Notes: generated by a model from the sequence alone, not told the origin. 64,000 nucleotides of DNA from Cryptomeria japonica (GCF_030272615.1 NW_026729191.1:62001-126000), one strand, 5' to 3'. Shown: positions 13,091 through 26,518, counted from the first letter of the stretch. Numbers and translations are program-made.

Positions 13091-14886
13091 GCATTCGACT
13101 GAGTTCGAAGGATTGAGATACAACTAGTTTCACCAAATCCATTAATTCAATTCTTTTATTCATTCATTTTTTGTAGCGATTTTCAAGCCCAAGAGGCTAT
13201 ACTTGTAACTATTAGATCCCGGTCAATTGAATATGTATCTCAATATTCATTTTTTAGCATTTCCAAAGAGTTTCAAATTTCTTTCAACCGTGCTTTTTTA
13301 TACCTGTAGTTAGTAATGATCTTTTCCTTTTAACTTTAATTTTAAGTCATCAAAAGAACAATCACCCTAAGTTTTGAACGGTTCTTTTTTAAGTGTGCTT
13401 TTGGACAGTTCAGCAAAGTGTAACTATTATATCTACATCTTTGATACTCATAATCTTGTTTACGATAAAATTTCGGTGAACATTCAATAAGCTAATTAGG
13501 AGATAGCTTAGGAGATTGAGATGCACAAAGGATCCAAAACTATTTGGATTCTCTCTTCTACTATTACCTACTTAAAAAGAACACACAATTCATAATTCAT
13601 CTAGAAGTTTTTAATTTTTAATGTTAAGATTTTTAGTGTAAATAAGATATGATATATAAAGATTTCTAATCTCATTTATTAGAGGAAAATTGTCAATTTA
13701 AAATAGAATTTTTTAATGCGATATGTGTTAGGTAATAGTTCAATAACATTCATATTGGACAAGAGTTAATGAAATGTCATTTTACATATACGTGTACAAT
13801 ATATGTTATGTGCACATATACATATATGTCAACAAGTATATGTGCATATGTATGTGTGTATGTGTTCATAGATTTCAATTAAGTCAAAATTGAAAAAAAT
13901 AACAAAATTTTCATATAATGTGATTAGTTTTCATGAGAAGATGTTCGTTCGATCAAAAGCTATGATAGAAGGCAATTTAAAATCTTTTTGACGTTTAGTT
14001 TCGCATAATCAAGCTCTAATTTGATTGTTTAATTTCTTGGTTGGGTAATTGAAGAATTTGTTTTTAATCTCCAACCTTTTAATTGTTATTGTTAATTATC
14101 AAATTCTATTTCAAAAAAATCAAATAAAAGTTTCAGTTATTAAAAGAAAGCGGGGAATAGATGAGTGTCAACTAATTTGGTGAAATATCACATAAGATAG
14201 TGTTGCCAATCCAAAATAATCGTGAAAACATAAAGTTTTTAAAAGAATAAAGAATGCTATTAGAAGAGAAGTTTTTAATGCTAGATTCAAGTGTGAATAA
14301 GATACGACATTGTGAGGATTTGTAATGCCATTTATTGGAGGAAAACGTAGATTTAAAATACATATTTTTAATGCATATGTGTTGGGGAATAGTTTCTATT
14401 CAATAGCACTTATATTGGAATGTCAGTGGAAGATCCCAAAAGAGGGAAATAAAAAGTGAGGTCTCCTTCTATAACACCTTGTAAGGTTATTATTGGATGT
14501 TTAAAAACACGTGTAGAGAGAAGTGTTCAGCCAAGCTAGAGGATGGTGATGTGAGAAGAATATAATTGTTGTATCTTGCATCCAAACATTATTTTGTTCT
14601 TTCCTTGACAAAGTGGGGTGGAGGGATGGGGGGGGGAGTTCCCCACTCCCCATATTTTTTATTCCCCTTTCTTGTTTGTTCTTGTCTTGGTCCTTTTTGG
14701 TTTTTGTTTTCTTAATCTTGTTGTTTGTTTCTTTTTTAATATTTGGTGTTCATCGTTTTGATATGTCAAATGCATTAGCCCCAGTCCTCAATCTCTCTCT
14801 TCACCTCATTAGCCTTGTCATTGTGAGCATCATTGTTCTTCATTTTAACATGCTAAAGACAAAAACCCTAATCCCTAATTTAGTCA

Positions 14887-14929
<43 letters not shown>
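13091..14929. other. XTH-2 3' flank and AT-rich spacer
   Basis: 13091-13440 is shared with the other XTH loci. 13440-13580 resembles the DNA after XTH-6. The rest is AT-rich, with a CATATGT-type run near 13790-13870 and a (GAT)n run at 14887-14926. No gene recognised. Confidence 0.6.
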
Positions 14930-14954
14930 CACATGAACACACATGCGCACACAC

Positions 14955-15009
<55 letters not shown>

Positions 15010-15012
15010 TAT
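14887..15012. repeat. (GAT)n then (ACACAT)n microsatellites
   Basis: About 13 GAT units followed by AC-rich and CATACA units. This is the counterpart of the AC tract at 2722-2808. Confidence 0.9.
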
Positions 15013-16060
15013 AGAGACTTCTAACAAGCTTTTTTATAAGTGCTCAGGAAAAAAAAACATGAATTAAATACTATACATTTTGATGAGAACTGAAGAATCA
15101 ATGATGAGTTATATGACAACAAGAGGTGAGGCCTAAAATAAATTGCATTTGGAACCCTTCCTAAGAGAGAAAATTTTGATATTGATGAGCCTCTTGAGGA
15201 AAATGAATGTCCTTATTTCTCACATGCAATTACAAGAGAAGAAAAAAAAAAAAAATTTAATTCTTACCCTTCACATGAAGACAAATAAGAAGATTTCATT
15301 TCTCATCCTTCACAAAAAGAAAAGAAAGGAAGATTTCATGCTTATCCTCCAGGAAAGAAAATAGATTAATATTTAACAACTTGATTGCTTCATCTTCTAA
15401 ATACTCTACTAGATGCGTTCCAAAACAAAATTCCATTGATAATAAAAAATAAACTACAATGGAGTCACATCCAAAAAGACAAGAACATTATGTAAAGAAA
15501 GATAAAGCATACATTGTACCTATTTCAACAATCTTTACTAGGGAAACACTTTCCTATTACAATGAAAGCCACTTGCTAGAGGGTGTTTACAAAGAACATA
15601 ATCAAGATGACAATAATTTGATTGATGATAATCACATATTTGAATCTTGGAGTATCCATGCTCAACCCAAATACATTAGCTTATTTTCATATGTTGTATT
15701 GCATATCTCTCACTTGGAGAATATATCCTCTATAACATTCAACATATTTCTATATTGATGATGGTATGTTTACAAATTATATTATCTATATACTTCTCAT
15801 GATGACATCTACCACCAATTAGTATGCTTGGTTGTATATTTTCAGTCACATGATCTTTTCTTGTGATGATCATGTTTTCCTTTATTCTTGTTATGGTTAT
15901 ATCTTATGACTATCACATGTTTTTGCTAACCATGGTTTATCCTATGATTATATCTTATGACTACCACATGTTTATCCTAACCATGGTTATATCTTATTTT
16001 AACATGCTAATGATGATTGTACACTTTATACATGCTTATCATGATGTCATCTCACACTTA
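15013..16060 (+). repeat. Second copy of the recurrent block
   Basis: Diverged copy of 2809-3851. The coding-like reading at 15459-15758 (KEHNQDDNNLIDDNHIFESW) aligns along its length with the other copies, but most differences are amino-acid-changing. Homology stops after ATCTCACACTTA. Confidence 0.55.
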
Positions 16061-18111
16061 TTTACTAGACCTAACATTCATTATTACTTTCACTTGATTT
16101 ATGAACCAAATTCGGGATACCATGTTCCTATCATTATTTATTTTATTATGATTTTTGCAACTTTCAAGGCTTACCTCATTTACATATCTTTTCTCCTTTC
16201 TTCCAAGTTTATTGGATTATTTGCGTGCAAATTTTTTAAGGGGGGGAATATAAGGTTAGTAACATTCCTTTCATGAGTATGGTTGTAGTAGCCAATGTAC
16301 AATTAAGGCCATTTCATATGGTATCACATTGCTTTTGTTACTCCAAACAATACTTATTAATTCTTTTGACCTAGGTTGTATAATATTGCAATCTTCTCGC
16401 TTCTTTCTTTTGGTCATAGATAACGCATACCTATTTTAAATACTTATCAAATGCTCCTCATTAAGTTTTTTATTTTTTCTAGTTTTCTAAGACGAAACAC
16501 TCATCACAAGGTGGATGTACCAAAAGTGGTATTGATATCCATATCCGTATCATTTTCTAGGTTGAGATATTTTCTTTCATATCTATTAGTTTTCTTACTT
16601 TGACAAGAATATTAATAGTAGTTCATATGCAAGTCAAAGTTAGGACAAAATATAATGGTGAAAATTGCATACATGCACATTTTCCATTTATTTTGGGCTT
16701 ATTGTGACTTAATTATTAAATATATGCAATGACTAGTGTCAATGTGACATGATTTATACATAAAACTTCTCATATAACTTCATCCTTACTTGATTCCATC
16801 TACACTCGCTCCTAGTTCCCATTCCCTAACCTTCATTCACCCATCCTCCACTTAAGTTCAAATCCATAATTTGCAAGATTGACCTAGGTCAATCATGTGA
16901 TTTACAAAAAGGAAGCATAAATTCAAAATTTAAGTTTAAAAATAGACTTGCATCGATACCTTCCAAAGTAATTGTTGTGTGTTGAATTAATGTATGAAAC
17001 ATTTTAGTTGCACCTTGCATAGTTGTATTTAAGGACTATCCCTAATCCATTTGAAGACACATAAGAGATCTCATTCCTACTTCTATATTTAGTATCATAG
17101 AGCATCATTACTGCATTATTTGCTTACACCGACATGCAGGGCATACTATGCATGCCTTCTTGTCTTCCATATTTATTAAAAGCCATTAAATTAGTGTTAC
17201 TAGGGGTGTGACAAAAAGAGAATAAATTATTGCCTAGCAAACTCCCCAAATGTGTTCCTAAACACCATTAATTGGCTAATACAAATCACAAACACCAAAA
17301 CAAACTTTAAAAACATATATAAGAAGTTGGTAGAGTTGAAATCTATATACTAAAGTTGAAAGTTGTGGGCTAAGTTAAAATGCACAATCACAAAGATTGT
17401 TTCTACAATTGTAGAAGTGAACTAAACAAACTTATAATAATCCTCTAGATTCTAAGGCATTCATTTGATTAAGCTTAATTTTTCTTCACATGAACGAATC
17501 ACCTCTAAACATCCATCACAACATACCTACATTAAATTTTCAAATAAATACACTTATTTATTTTCATATATTCATTTTAATATATCTAAATTAATTAATT
17601 TAATTAATCTAAAGTGTTATTTATTTTCCCTTTGTTGTCTTGAAGGACATTGACATGATATAGATCTCAATTAGATTTGTCGTCTTTAAAGACATTGACA
17701 TGAAAGTTTTTATTGACATTCATGAAACCAACCAATCTATAGAAATCAAAGATTGAAATTGAAACCATCCAAAACACATGACAACCCCACCATTGATTTC
17801 TTGTTGATTTCTAACTTTTTGTTGATTTTACTTCTTCTATTGTAAATTTTGTCACATAACTTTATCAAGTTTTTCCATCTTTTCTCCTATTCAAACTAAA
17901 TCATTAAAAAGCTAACTTATAACATATTTATATAATTATACCGAATATTCTCATATATCTTACATTCCATAATGTAATGTCAATCTACCTCCATGCAGAC
18001 ACATCCTTTCCATCGACCCCTCAACAAATTAAGGAATTGAATTCATGGTCATTGGGAAAGCTCATCTACCACCCCCACACAATTCGCAGCTAAACAAAAC
18101 ACGACAACACT
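16061..18111. other. AT-rich spacer, no gene seen
   Basis: No family, repeat end or convincing reading frame recognised. Confidence 0.55.
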
Positions 18112-18209
18112 AGGTACAATCAAATAACAACAAATGCAGATTTCTCTCAGTACAAACAAAAGGTACAATCAAATAACAACAAATGCAGATTTCTCTCAGT
18201 ACAAACAAA
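18112..18209. repeat. 49-bp perfect tandem duplication
   Basis: AGGTACAATCAAATAACAAC and the following bases through CAGTACAAACAAA repeat exactly at 18112 and 18161, upstream of the biotin synthase relic. Confidence 0.92.
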
Positions 18210-18376
18210 TTACAAACTCTCCGAACAGGGATTTAATGACATTTAGCCTCTCATTACACTACTTCGGGAGCTCCGGAAAACAGGAGCTCTTCGTTTTCTC
18301 TTTTACTCTTTTTTTTCTGCAGGTCAACGGATCGATCCTCGGGGCTGCCGGCAGTTGCAGCAGAAAATAAAAGATA

Positions 18377-18605
18377 ATGGCTCTGATAAAGGCAATTCTG
18401 AAGTTCCAGTCCACGACTTCAGACATCAACAATTGCATGCGCTAATAATAATACTTCTTCTTCTTTTTCTCCATTGTTAAATTTTTCATCTGCAGCTAGC
18501 ATTGAGGCAGAGAAAGCCGTCACAAATGGCCCAAGATATGACTGGACAAGGCCACAGATTCAGTCGGTTTATGATTCTCCCCTCATGGACCTGCTTTTCC
18601 ATGGA
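18377..18605 (+). pseudogene. BIO2: Biotin synthase first exon, isolated
   Basis: Biotin synthase is the mitochondrial radical-SAM enzyme that turns dethiobiotin into biotin. The peptide from about 18492 reads SIEAEKAV, then GPRYDWTRPQIQSVYDSP and MDLLFHG, matching the conserved N-terminal segment of plant BIO2. It ends at a good donor (GGA|gtaagt). An ATG at 18377 opens MALIKAIL, but the serine-rich transit-like stretch before the conserved part (ANNNTSSSFSPLLNFSSAAS) is in another frame, so a one-base shift near 18400 is likely unless translation starts elsewhere. The next exon (QVHRHVHNFREVQ and the CxxxCxxC cluster) was not found in the following 2.5 kb, which are repeats. Most likely a captured or decayed 5' piece; a gene with a very long intron cannot be excluded. 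Confidence 0.8.
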
Positions 18606-18619
18606 GTAAGTTTTTCTTA

Positions 18620-20190
18620 TCGTTTCGTTTTTACCATTTCAGCCCGCATGTGCATCAGGCACATTGGATTAGTATTTAATGCTATTAGGTTATCAAGCTC
18701 AATCTTAAAGTTTAAATGTTGTTTCAGTTTTCCTTGATACTCGAATCTGTTTACCTACACCAAAGTATCAAATGTCGTCGGTTCTAGAACCGGTTTTCTT
18801 GTAAATTGAAATTTACACCAAAATACCGTTCAATGTTTGGGTGAGACATTTAACGAGTTCTTTGATTAAGAGTGCTTCCACAGTCCATAATTCAACATTT
18901 CATCGGTATATAAGGGTTTTAGGTCATTGTCCTTAAGCTTAGAGTTCAAATTTCTCGTCATTTGTTCTCTGTTCTAGACTTGGGTTAGTTGTAAATGGAA
19001 ATTTACACCAAAATAGCAACTGCTTGTAAATTTAACATACACTAAAACACCATACACCATGTTGGGGTGAAGCACTTGCAATTTTTTTATTTATTACGAA
19101 TTTCAAGGTTTCCACAGTCCATCATTTACCATTTGGTTAGTATTCTAAGGTTATTAGGTTATTGTCCCTTATCTGAATGCTCCAATGTCATATCAGTTGC
19201 TGTTAGTAATCAAGTCAGTTTGATTGCAATTTTAAGATTTAGTCTAAAATGCATACAACAGTTGCATGAGGCACTTACAATTTTAAGAATAAGTTTTTGC
19301 TGTCCAAGTCTATAATTGAGGGCTATTAGGTTATCTTTCTTAATCCTAAAGCTGAAGTCACATATCAGTTGCCCAGTACTCCAATCGGTTTAGAATGCAA
19401 ATTTACACCAGAATATTGGGCGAGGCACTTAGAATATTATGAATCAAGATTTTTGTGGCTTCCAAGGTCCATAACGTAACATCTTGTCAGTATTTAAGGT
19501 CATTAGGTTATTCTCCTTAATCTTAAAGTTTAGATGCCATATCAATTGTCCTCAGGACTCAAATTGGTTTAATTGCAATTGTAAGTTTACACCAAATGCC
19601 ATTACTGTAGTGCTGGATGATGCACTTTTTAAAGCTCCCATAGTTTGTGATATGACATTTGATAAGTACGTTAAGGTTATAAAGTTTTTGTCCTTAATTA
19701 TATATTTTAGATTTTCTCAGTCAGGCATAATATCATGTATATGGACACCACTGTTTATTGTCCTTAATCTTAAAGCTCAAATGTCATATCAATTTTCCTT
19801 GGTACTCGATTTTGTTTTGTAAATTTAGATTTACATCAAATACCAACCATGGTGTTTGGTTAGGTACTCACACTTTTTTGATTAAAGGTTTTAAGGCACC
19901 CACAGTTCATGCTTTAACATTCAATCAGTTTTTAGGGTTTTTAGGTAATCGTTCTTAATCTTAAAGCTTAAATGCCATACCAATTGCCCTTAGTACTTGA
20001 ACCGGTTTACTTGGAAATAAAAATTTACACCTAAATAGTTAATAATAGTACTGTACCCCAGTATTGGGTGAGTCACTTAATTTTCTGATAAAAGTTTTTT
20101 GCTTTTATGGCTTCCAACATCCATAATTCAACATTTGGCCCGTAGTGAAGGTTACTATTCTGTTAGGTTATTGTACTCAATTTTTTTTTT
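18620..20190. repeat. Irregular tandem repeat, about nine diverged units of 170-240 bp
   Basis: Each unit has the same order: a phrase near TCCATAATTCAACATTT, GGT.ATTAGGTTATTGTCCTTAATCTTAAAG, ATGCCATATCAATTG, ACTCGAATCGGTTTA and AAATTTACACCAAAATA, then GTGAGGCACTTA. The CTTAATCTTAAAG anchor recurs near 18701, 18934, 19170, 19341, 19519, 19697, 19766, 19957 and 20175. It starts right after the biotin synthase donor, so it lies in what was intron 1. Confidence 0.75.
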
Positions 20191-21459
20191 GGATAGATAA
20201 TTGAAGATCTTTTTCAGGGATCCTCACCTTTAAGTGTACCTATGGCTTTAAAAGCCTTGACATGTGTCTGAGCTGCAATGCCGGAATCAAACTGTCAAAT
20301 ATTATACTATTTGATAGCTGAACTTAAAATGGTAGATATACTTTTACAACAAGATTATACAAAAGCGAATCCAAGCACAGACAAAGAAACTTCTTATGCA
20401 CTAAAAACAAAACAAAACAAAACAAGAGGAGTCCATGATGAGGTGGGTCCTTAAGCCAACCATTTGTTTTCATTGAGGTCATCCTGGTGATTTCAGCCCA
20501 AGTTTGTGCTGGGCCCTGTTGCCACATCATCCTCAATGTCCATCGTCTGTTAATCCACCACCATATCTTCTTGTACATCATTGTGCTGATTAAGTATGCT
20601 TTGCCTCGACAACCTCTTCTTCAATAGTCTTTACCTTTGCCAGTACCACCTCTTGCTCATCTGTATTTGCCTGAGAGGATTTCTGTTTAAAGATCAATAG
20701 AAGGCTTCTTGCCTCAAAGGCCCACAAGGAGAGATTCACATTTCTTGTTCCATTTTGACCTTAAAAGTAAAGACACAGTACACTTTCCATGTCAGTTCTT
20801 GGGGTAGGATTTCCTTAGTCAAATTTTGCCTAGCTGGGGGCAGGGACACAGGTACTGGTACAGCTATTATTGGTTTTGTTATGCAAGAATTGGTGCCTTA
20901 CTTTCACTCTGGTTGTTTAAAAACCAGATGATAGAGGGCACTATCAAACAAGAAGGCTGCCCTCATGAGCAATCATAATTTGTTTTAATTTATTGGATTT
21001 CATGAAGGCCATAGTGCGGTTCTTCAACGGTTTGAAATTTAAGGGTTGAAACCCTAGCCACGATGGCTTGCTCCCATGGCTGACTCTATTTTGTGTCCTC
21101 TCTAGTAAAGTTATCCTACATGAGGTCAAGGTCCTTCTAGTTCAATTGGTAGTATTCCTTCAGTAGTTCATCCATTGTCAAAAATACAAATCCTTATCAA
21201 GAATTTTGCTAGCCAAATTGAAAACATAGTCATCTCAATATGCCACGCTAGCCATGATGGTTTTCTCCCTTGGCACCCTCTACTTTGTGTTCTCTCTAGC
21301 GAAAAATAAACATTATTTTCCTAATTAAATAATTATGGAAAAATAGGGTTCGTGACACATCTATACCATGAAATGATGGTTGCATATTTAATAAATGTTA
21401 TAAATATTAAATGGTGCAATTATTTGTCAATTCTACTTTTAACCACTAGGTAATATATA
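20191..21459. other. Spacer with a minus-strand coding-like fragment
   Basis: On the minus strand about 20765-20590 stays open and reads as plausible acidic coding DNA (NVNLSLWAFEARSLLL, then EEEVVEAKHT). The same character continues, broken, to about 20440 (MDIEDDVATGPSTNLG). I do not recognise it. Nothing else was seen in this stretch. Confidence 0.35.
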
Positions 21460-21720
21460 TTAAATATCAGCTATAGTGAAAATTGTATAGGTATTTTGAG
21501 TAGGAGGATTAATTGTTCCTATGAAATTAATGGCCCATTTTTCAAATGGGGACACACTCAATATTAGTTGAAATTGTATTTCATCCTTTATAGTTGGATT
21601 ACTAATTCTATACCAAATATAACATTTGTGTGTATATTTATTAGAATATCTAATTAAATTAGGACACCAAAATTTTGTTAATATAAACTTGGTGCAGTCA
21701 TGGTTAGGAGGGACCTCAAA
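21460..21720 (-). mobile_element. Ty3/gypsy integrase remnant
   Basis: Minus-strand sequence resembles the integrase region of Ty3/gypsy elements, with the landmark SPFEKWAINFIG followed by NPPTQNTYTIFTIAD, as in the start of the integrase core. Only a short fragment of pol remains and no LTRs were recognised nearby. It is a broken fossil, old by its divergence from the family pattern. Confidence 0.7.
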
Positions 21721-22184
21721 GATATCAATCTGGACTGTGCAATAGAAGTAAAACACAATGGAAACAAGATAAGATGATAGACGCACTGCATAACTATTTG
21801 AATTGTATCATGAAAACCAATTACAATTTATCGGTGACATGCGGGCTACAAGATTTGGATCCCTAGCCTGAACACATGCATATTCCAATTACAGTATTGG
21901 CCAACTCTGGACCTCTTAATCTCAAGATAGATCTTCTATTTCTAAAGACTTGATTCTACAAGCTATATTACATTGATTTATATGATCTAGAGGGATCCAT
22001 GTTGGCCCAAGAAGAATCAAATGCCAATGAACAAAATGAAATGTGTAAAACCACCAGGTCAACCTCCACCAAAGAAAATCCTTTGAAGAATCCAAAGAAT
22101 GAAGTGCAAACCAAAGGCAAGGTCAATCACATGCCAAGGAACGTTGGTACAATGAAGTAAAGCTCTACAAGCTACGGAAAGGAT

Positions 22185-22545
22185 TTGCAAGATTCGCTAA
22201 TAGCATAATAGGTCCAAACAGTTCTGATGTTCTAAGCTTAAAAACTGTCTCAAAATCCGAAAGCGATAACTTGTCGGAAAAAAATCCAAATGTCCTACAG
22301 ACGTGGGGTAAGGGAGATAATCATGTCTAGAAGAAAAAACCAGCTCCGCAAGATCTAGTGAGCAAATACAAGAAAATGCAAAAAGAAATGTTGAAACTGC
22401 AAAACAGGAAACAAACTGAAAAAAATTGGTTTTGGCTGATGCAAGATTGCCAAGAACTAGGGATGCTCTTGCATCAAAACTTTGTTCTAGTGCCATCACA
22501 AAAAATATGTCCTCAAAAGATGCATTCATTATCTTATTTCAAGGC
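22185..22545 (+). pseudogene. Unrecognised coding-like fragment
   Basis: A run that reads like eukaryotic coding sequence: NSIIGPNSSDVLSLKTVSK, then NPNVLQTWGKGDN, then a lysine-rich probable coiled coil (SKYKKMQKEMLKLQNRKQ). An in-frame stop splits it at about 22328-22330. A further coding-like piece in another frame follows at 22426 (ADARLPRTRDALASKL). No family is assigned. It could be a decayed host exon or transposon gene. Confidence 0.35.
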
Positions 22546-22581
22546 TTTCTCTTTTTCATGTTCCATATAATTGCTCTTCAT

Positions 22582-22688
<107 letters not shown>

Positions 22689-24949
22689 TATTATTTTGTA
22701 TGAGCTCCCCATAACATATAATTTTCCTTTATTTTGTATTTTGCTATGGAAAGTGCATGTCAAATGATGAACCTAGATAATAAAGAATTAGTAAGGTCCA
22801 TTAGTTGATATGGATTCCTATGATATCCTTTGATTTTTTATTATCTATAGGTTACCCACATGTTTGTGTTCTATATACTTTAAGATACATGGTCATTCAA
22901 GAATTCACATGCGCATAAGAGTGGAGGTAAAAGACAATAATGTGGTTTAGACACCTATGAGATTTTGCTTTACTTTTGTGTCTATTTCAAATGGTAGACT
23001 ATATTAATACATGTATATATTAATAGATGACACAATGTTATTTATTATTGGGCTCATTCCCCTATCTTTTACCTATACATGTAACTCCTTAACTCTATGC
23101 AAGATTTACACTCTACCTTAAGTTGAAACAGTGGGTTTGGGACTTCTATATATCCACTTATTTTTCTCTATGGGTTTGATCTTTTTAAATTTGAAGATTT
23201 TCTCTTTGAATTGGTTTACCTTTTTGTGCTATACCATTTAACTCGAAATATCGGCTTGGTATCTAAAATAACTTTGGAGGGATAACAATGCATTTCGAAG
23301 AGACATATTATCTTAGTTCAATTTGGAGAAAGATTAAGTAGAAGATAAAAATAATATACCCTGGCCATGTACATGCTCTAGAGTGATGTGATGCAAAACT
23401 AGGCCTGTTTAGGTACTTTAATCAAAATGTTTATAACATGTCTCTTTTATACATGTAAATGGTATTCAATGTTATTTGATGATTTATAAAATAAGCGCAA
23501 TTAAATATGTTTAAATACAAGTACATAATTGTTTACTCAAGTTATAGTGGGGAAAAGATAGGCAACATTCAGCCAAATTTTGAAATTGAATTTAAAAAAA
23601 TTATGGGTCATATCCATGATTGATGGGTCAACTTCATCTTTTGGGAAATGTATTAGGACATAGATATAGTCAAATCAAATGGATAATAGAATGATAGGGA
23701 AATTTGTATGTATAGGCATAATAGATTCATAATGTAGAGTCTAGACAAATATTTTAGGATTTATGTGTTTATGTGGATAAGGTGGGAGATAAGTTAAAAG
23801 GAATTTGTGCAAATAGATGGGTAAAATCAAAATGTAAGAAACCCAAATTCACATAAGATTACTTTGTTTGTCAATATGTAAATCTATTAAGGCATTATCT
23901 CAAAATGGAGATAAAAGTAAATCTAAATGGTAGGGTTATGTAAATTTCACAATTGCATTTTCCTCCTACTTTAAGGCATGTGTGAATTCTAGAATGATCA
24001 CATGCATGTCAAAGAAATTACTACTCATAAACATACATGCAAATGAAATTTTAGACAAGAAAGGATAACACAAGGATCTTATAAACTAGTAGACCTAACT
24101 AAATGTCATTGTGTTGGTTAATTCTTTGATTGTAGGAAGCAAACACTAGGTTGTGCATTTAATTTGGCTTGATTAGGTGCAATTTCTTGGTGTTTAAAAA
24201 AACAATCAATTGTGTCACTATTGTCAAGACAAGTGAAATACATAATAACTATACTAGCAATATATGTCAAGTAATGTGACTTAAGAGAGTACCGACATAT
24301 TTAAGGCAAGAACAAAATATGAAAATAGTTATTTATTGTGACAATAATTTTATAATTTCAATTAAAAAAAACCTAATTTCATAATTACATTAAACATATA
24401 AAAATCTAAAATCTGACATCATTTATCAAAAGTCTTTTTGAAAAAAGATAAATTGAACAGAAATTTTCTAGAATTAATGACTACCTCGCTAATTTATTTA
24501 GCAATGTGAGAATAGTAGTGAACGTGATCTTGGAACCTTTATCGTCATAATGAATTTTATGTTTCAGACCCTTAGAGCTTAGGTGATTATTCTTGGCATG
24601 TAACAGTTCCATTGATCATCATCGTGAGGCAATAAGGGAAGAAATTGACGTTATGTTACCTGTTTTTCCTCACTTTTAGCTGAAGAAATAAATTTGGCCT
24701 GGATTACTACGGAGGGACCCGACGTGGAAATGGTACTGTCTACCCAACCCCTACTATGCACCTGCATGCAATTATATGTCTATGTAAAATGTATTATATG
24801 CATAGGATGTGTAACATGTATTGTATGCATAGGATCCTATGATGCACGGCATGCAGTTATATGTATATTCAACATGTATTGTATACATAAGATGTGTAAC
24901 ATGTATTGTATGCATAAGATGTCGGTGCATCGTAGGAACTGGATAAACA
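22689..24949. other. AT-rich spacer
   Basis: No gene recognised. Near the end (24764-24925) two 85-bp direct units start GCATGCA.TTATATGT and contain GATGTGTAACATGTATTG. Confidence 0.6.
24764..24925. repeat. 85-bp tandem direct repeat
   Basis: Units begin at 24764 and 24849, with internal sub-repeats of ATGTATTGTATGCATA.GAT. Confidence 0.8.
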
Positions 24950-25326
24950 TTGCCCACACGAACATCTCATTACATCAGGAGGGCAACATCCAAGACAATC
25001 ATTTTGACTAGGCTTTCCAAATTATGAAATACACCTATTTTATATTGCACACAGCTAAGCCAGCCGTATGCAATGCGAGAAACACGCTCTTCTTCTTGCT
25101 AGAATTCCGCGTGGAGCGAAACTCGAGTACCATAAAATATAAATACAAAGCGCGCTCCAAATCATCCACTTCAACAACTCTCTGTGAAATTTCTCGCTAC
25201 TTTCCATTGTTACCTGACCCTGTCTATATATAAATCTCATTTGAATTTCCTTATCACCATTCAACATTTCCATACCTCCATCACTATTACAACTACTACG
25301 TTTTCTACTCTTGTCCTGATATTCCA
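24950..25326 (+). promoter_or_regulatory. XTH-3 promoter region with TATA box
   Basis: A TATATATAA run at 25225-25233 lies about 95-100 bases before the ATG. The AATACAAAGCGCGC motif and the CATCCACTT.AACAACTCT and TTTCTCGCTACTTTCCATT stretches match the promoters of XTH-2 and XTH-7. Confidence 0.7.
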
Positions 25327-26518
25327 ATGGATCTGTTACCATGTTTCCTCCTGGTAAGCCTTGTACTCTCCTCCTCCCACCTTGTTTCTGCAAATTTTTA
25401 TAACGACTTTGACATCACATGGGGAAATGATCGTGCTAAGATACTCGACAATGGCCAACGCTTGCAGCTCACTCTCGATCAGTCCTCAGGTATATCATCT
25501 CATTTGCTTGCTAAGATATTCATCTCTTTTTCTTACTCCATATATATGATTTTAACAGTATGCCGATTCCTGAACCCCTCCTCTGCTGTACTAAAACAGG
25601 CTCAGGTTTCCAATCTAAGAATGAATATCTCTTTGGAAAAATCGATATGCAAATCAAGTTGGTGGCTGGTAACTCGGCCGGCACTGTCACTGCTTACTAT
25701 GTGAGTTTCTCTCTTACTCTTCCATACATATTTCTATTGTAGTCCCCAAATCAGTAGTGGGCAGCAGCAGGGAATTGAGTATTTATTGTCTATGAGTACG
25801 GTGTCATAAAATGTTCATGGTCTGGTGCAGCTGTCCTCACAAGGGGATAAACACGACGAAATAGACTTCGAGTTCCTGTGAAATCTATCTAGAGATCCCT
25901 ATGTTATGCACACCAATGTTTTCTCACAAGGCAAAGGCAACCGTGAGCAGCAATTCTACCTCTGGTTCGACCCCACGGCAGACTTCCACACTTACTCCCT
26001 GCTCTGGAATCCCCAACAAATTATGTAAGTTAATATTGTCCCTGCAACTTCAAATCAGCTACTGAATGTCCTCTTTTGCCTTGCCCTCCAGTTTTAACAT
26101 CATTATTGTAGTTTAATGTGTATTTCTGATTCCCTGCTGGTTTTCTGTGGATGGAACTCCGGTGAGAGTGTTCAAGAACAGCGAGGATTTGGGCGTTGCA
26201 TATCCGAAGAATCAAGCGATGAGAATATATTCAAGCCTGTGGAACGCAGATGATTGGGCAACCAGAGGCGGTGCAGTGAAGATCGACTGGACCAAATCCC
26301 CTTTTGTTGCCTCCTATGGAAATTTCAAAGCAGAGTCATGCTCCGCCTCTTCTGATTGCTCTGTGAATTCATGGTACGCTGCAGAGGCGTTGGAGGCGAG
26401 CGAGCAGGAGAAACTTGAATGGGTGCGGAAGAACTACATGATTTATGATTACTGTTCGGACAGTAAAAGGTTTCCACAGGGCTTTCCTGCTGAATGCACT
26501 CGCCAGGCATCCAACTGA
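25327..26518 (+). pseudogene. XTH: XTH-3, xyloglucan endotransglucosylase/hydrolase with stop and lost splice acceptor
   Basis: The four-exon XTH plan is complete: 25327-25489 (signal peptide [22 protein letters not shown]), 25600-25700, 25831-26024 and 26140-26518. The catalytic motif HDEIDFEFL is present, but the next codon, Gly105 in XTH-2, is TGA (25879-25881). The acceptor before exon 4 reads CTGCTG|G instead of GTGCAG|G, so the required AG is missing at 26138-26139. Either lesion alone would remove the C-terminal domain. The last exon ends four codons later than in XTH-2 (CTRQASN). The promoter and TATA box are conserved. Compared with XTH-2 it is clearly more diverged, so it is an older copy. 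Confidence 0.92.
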
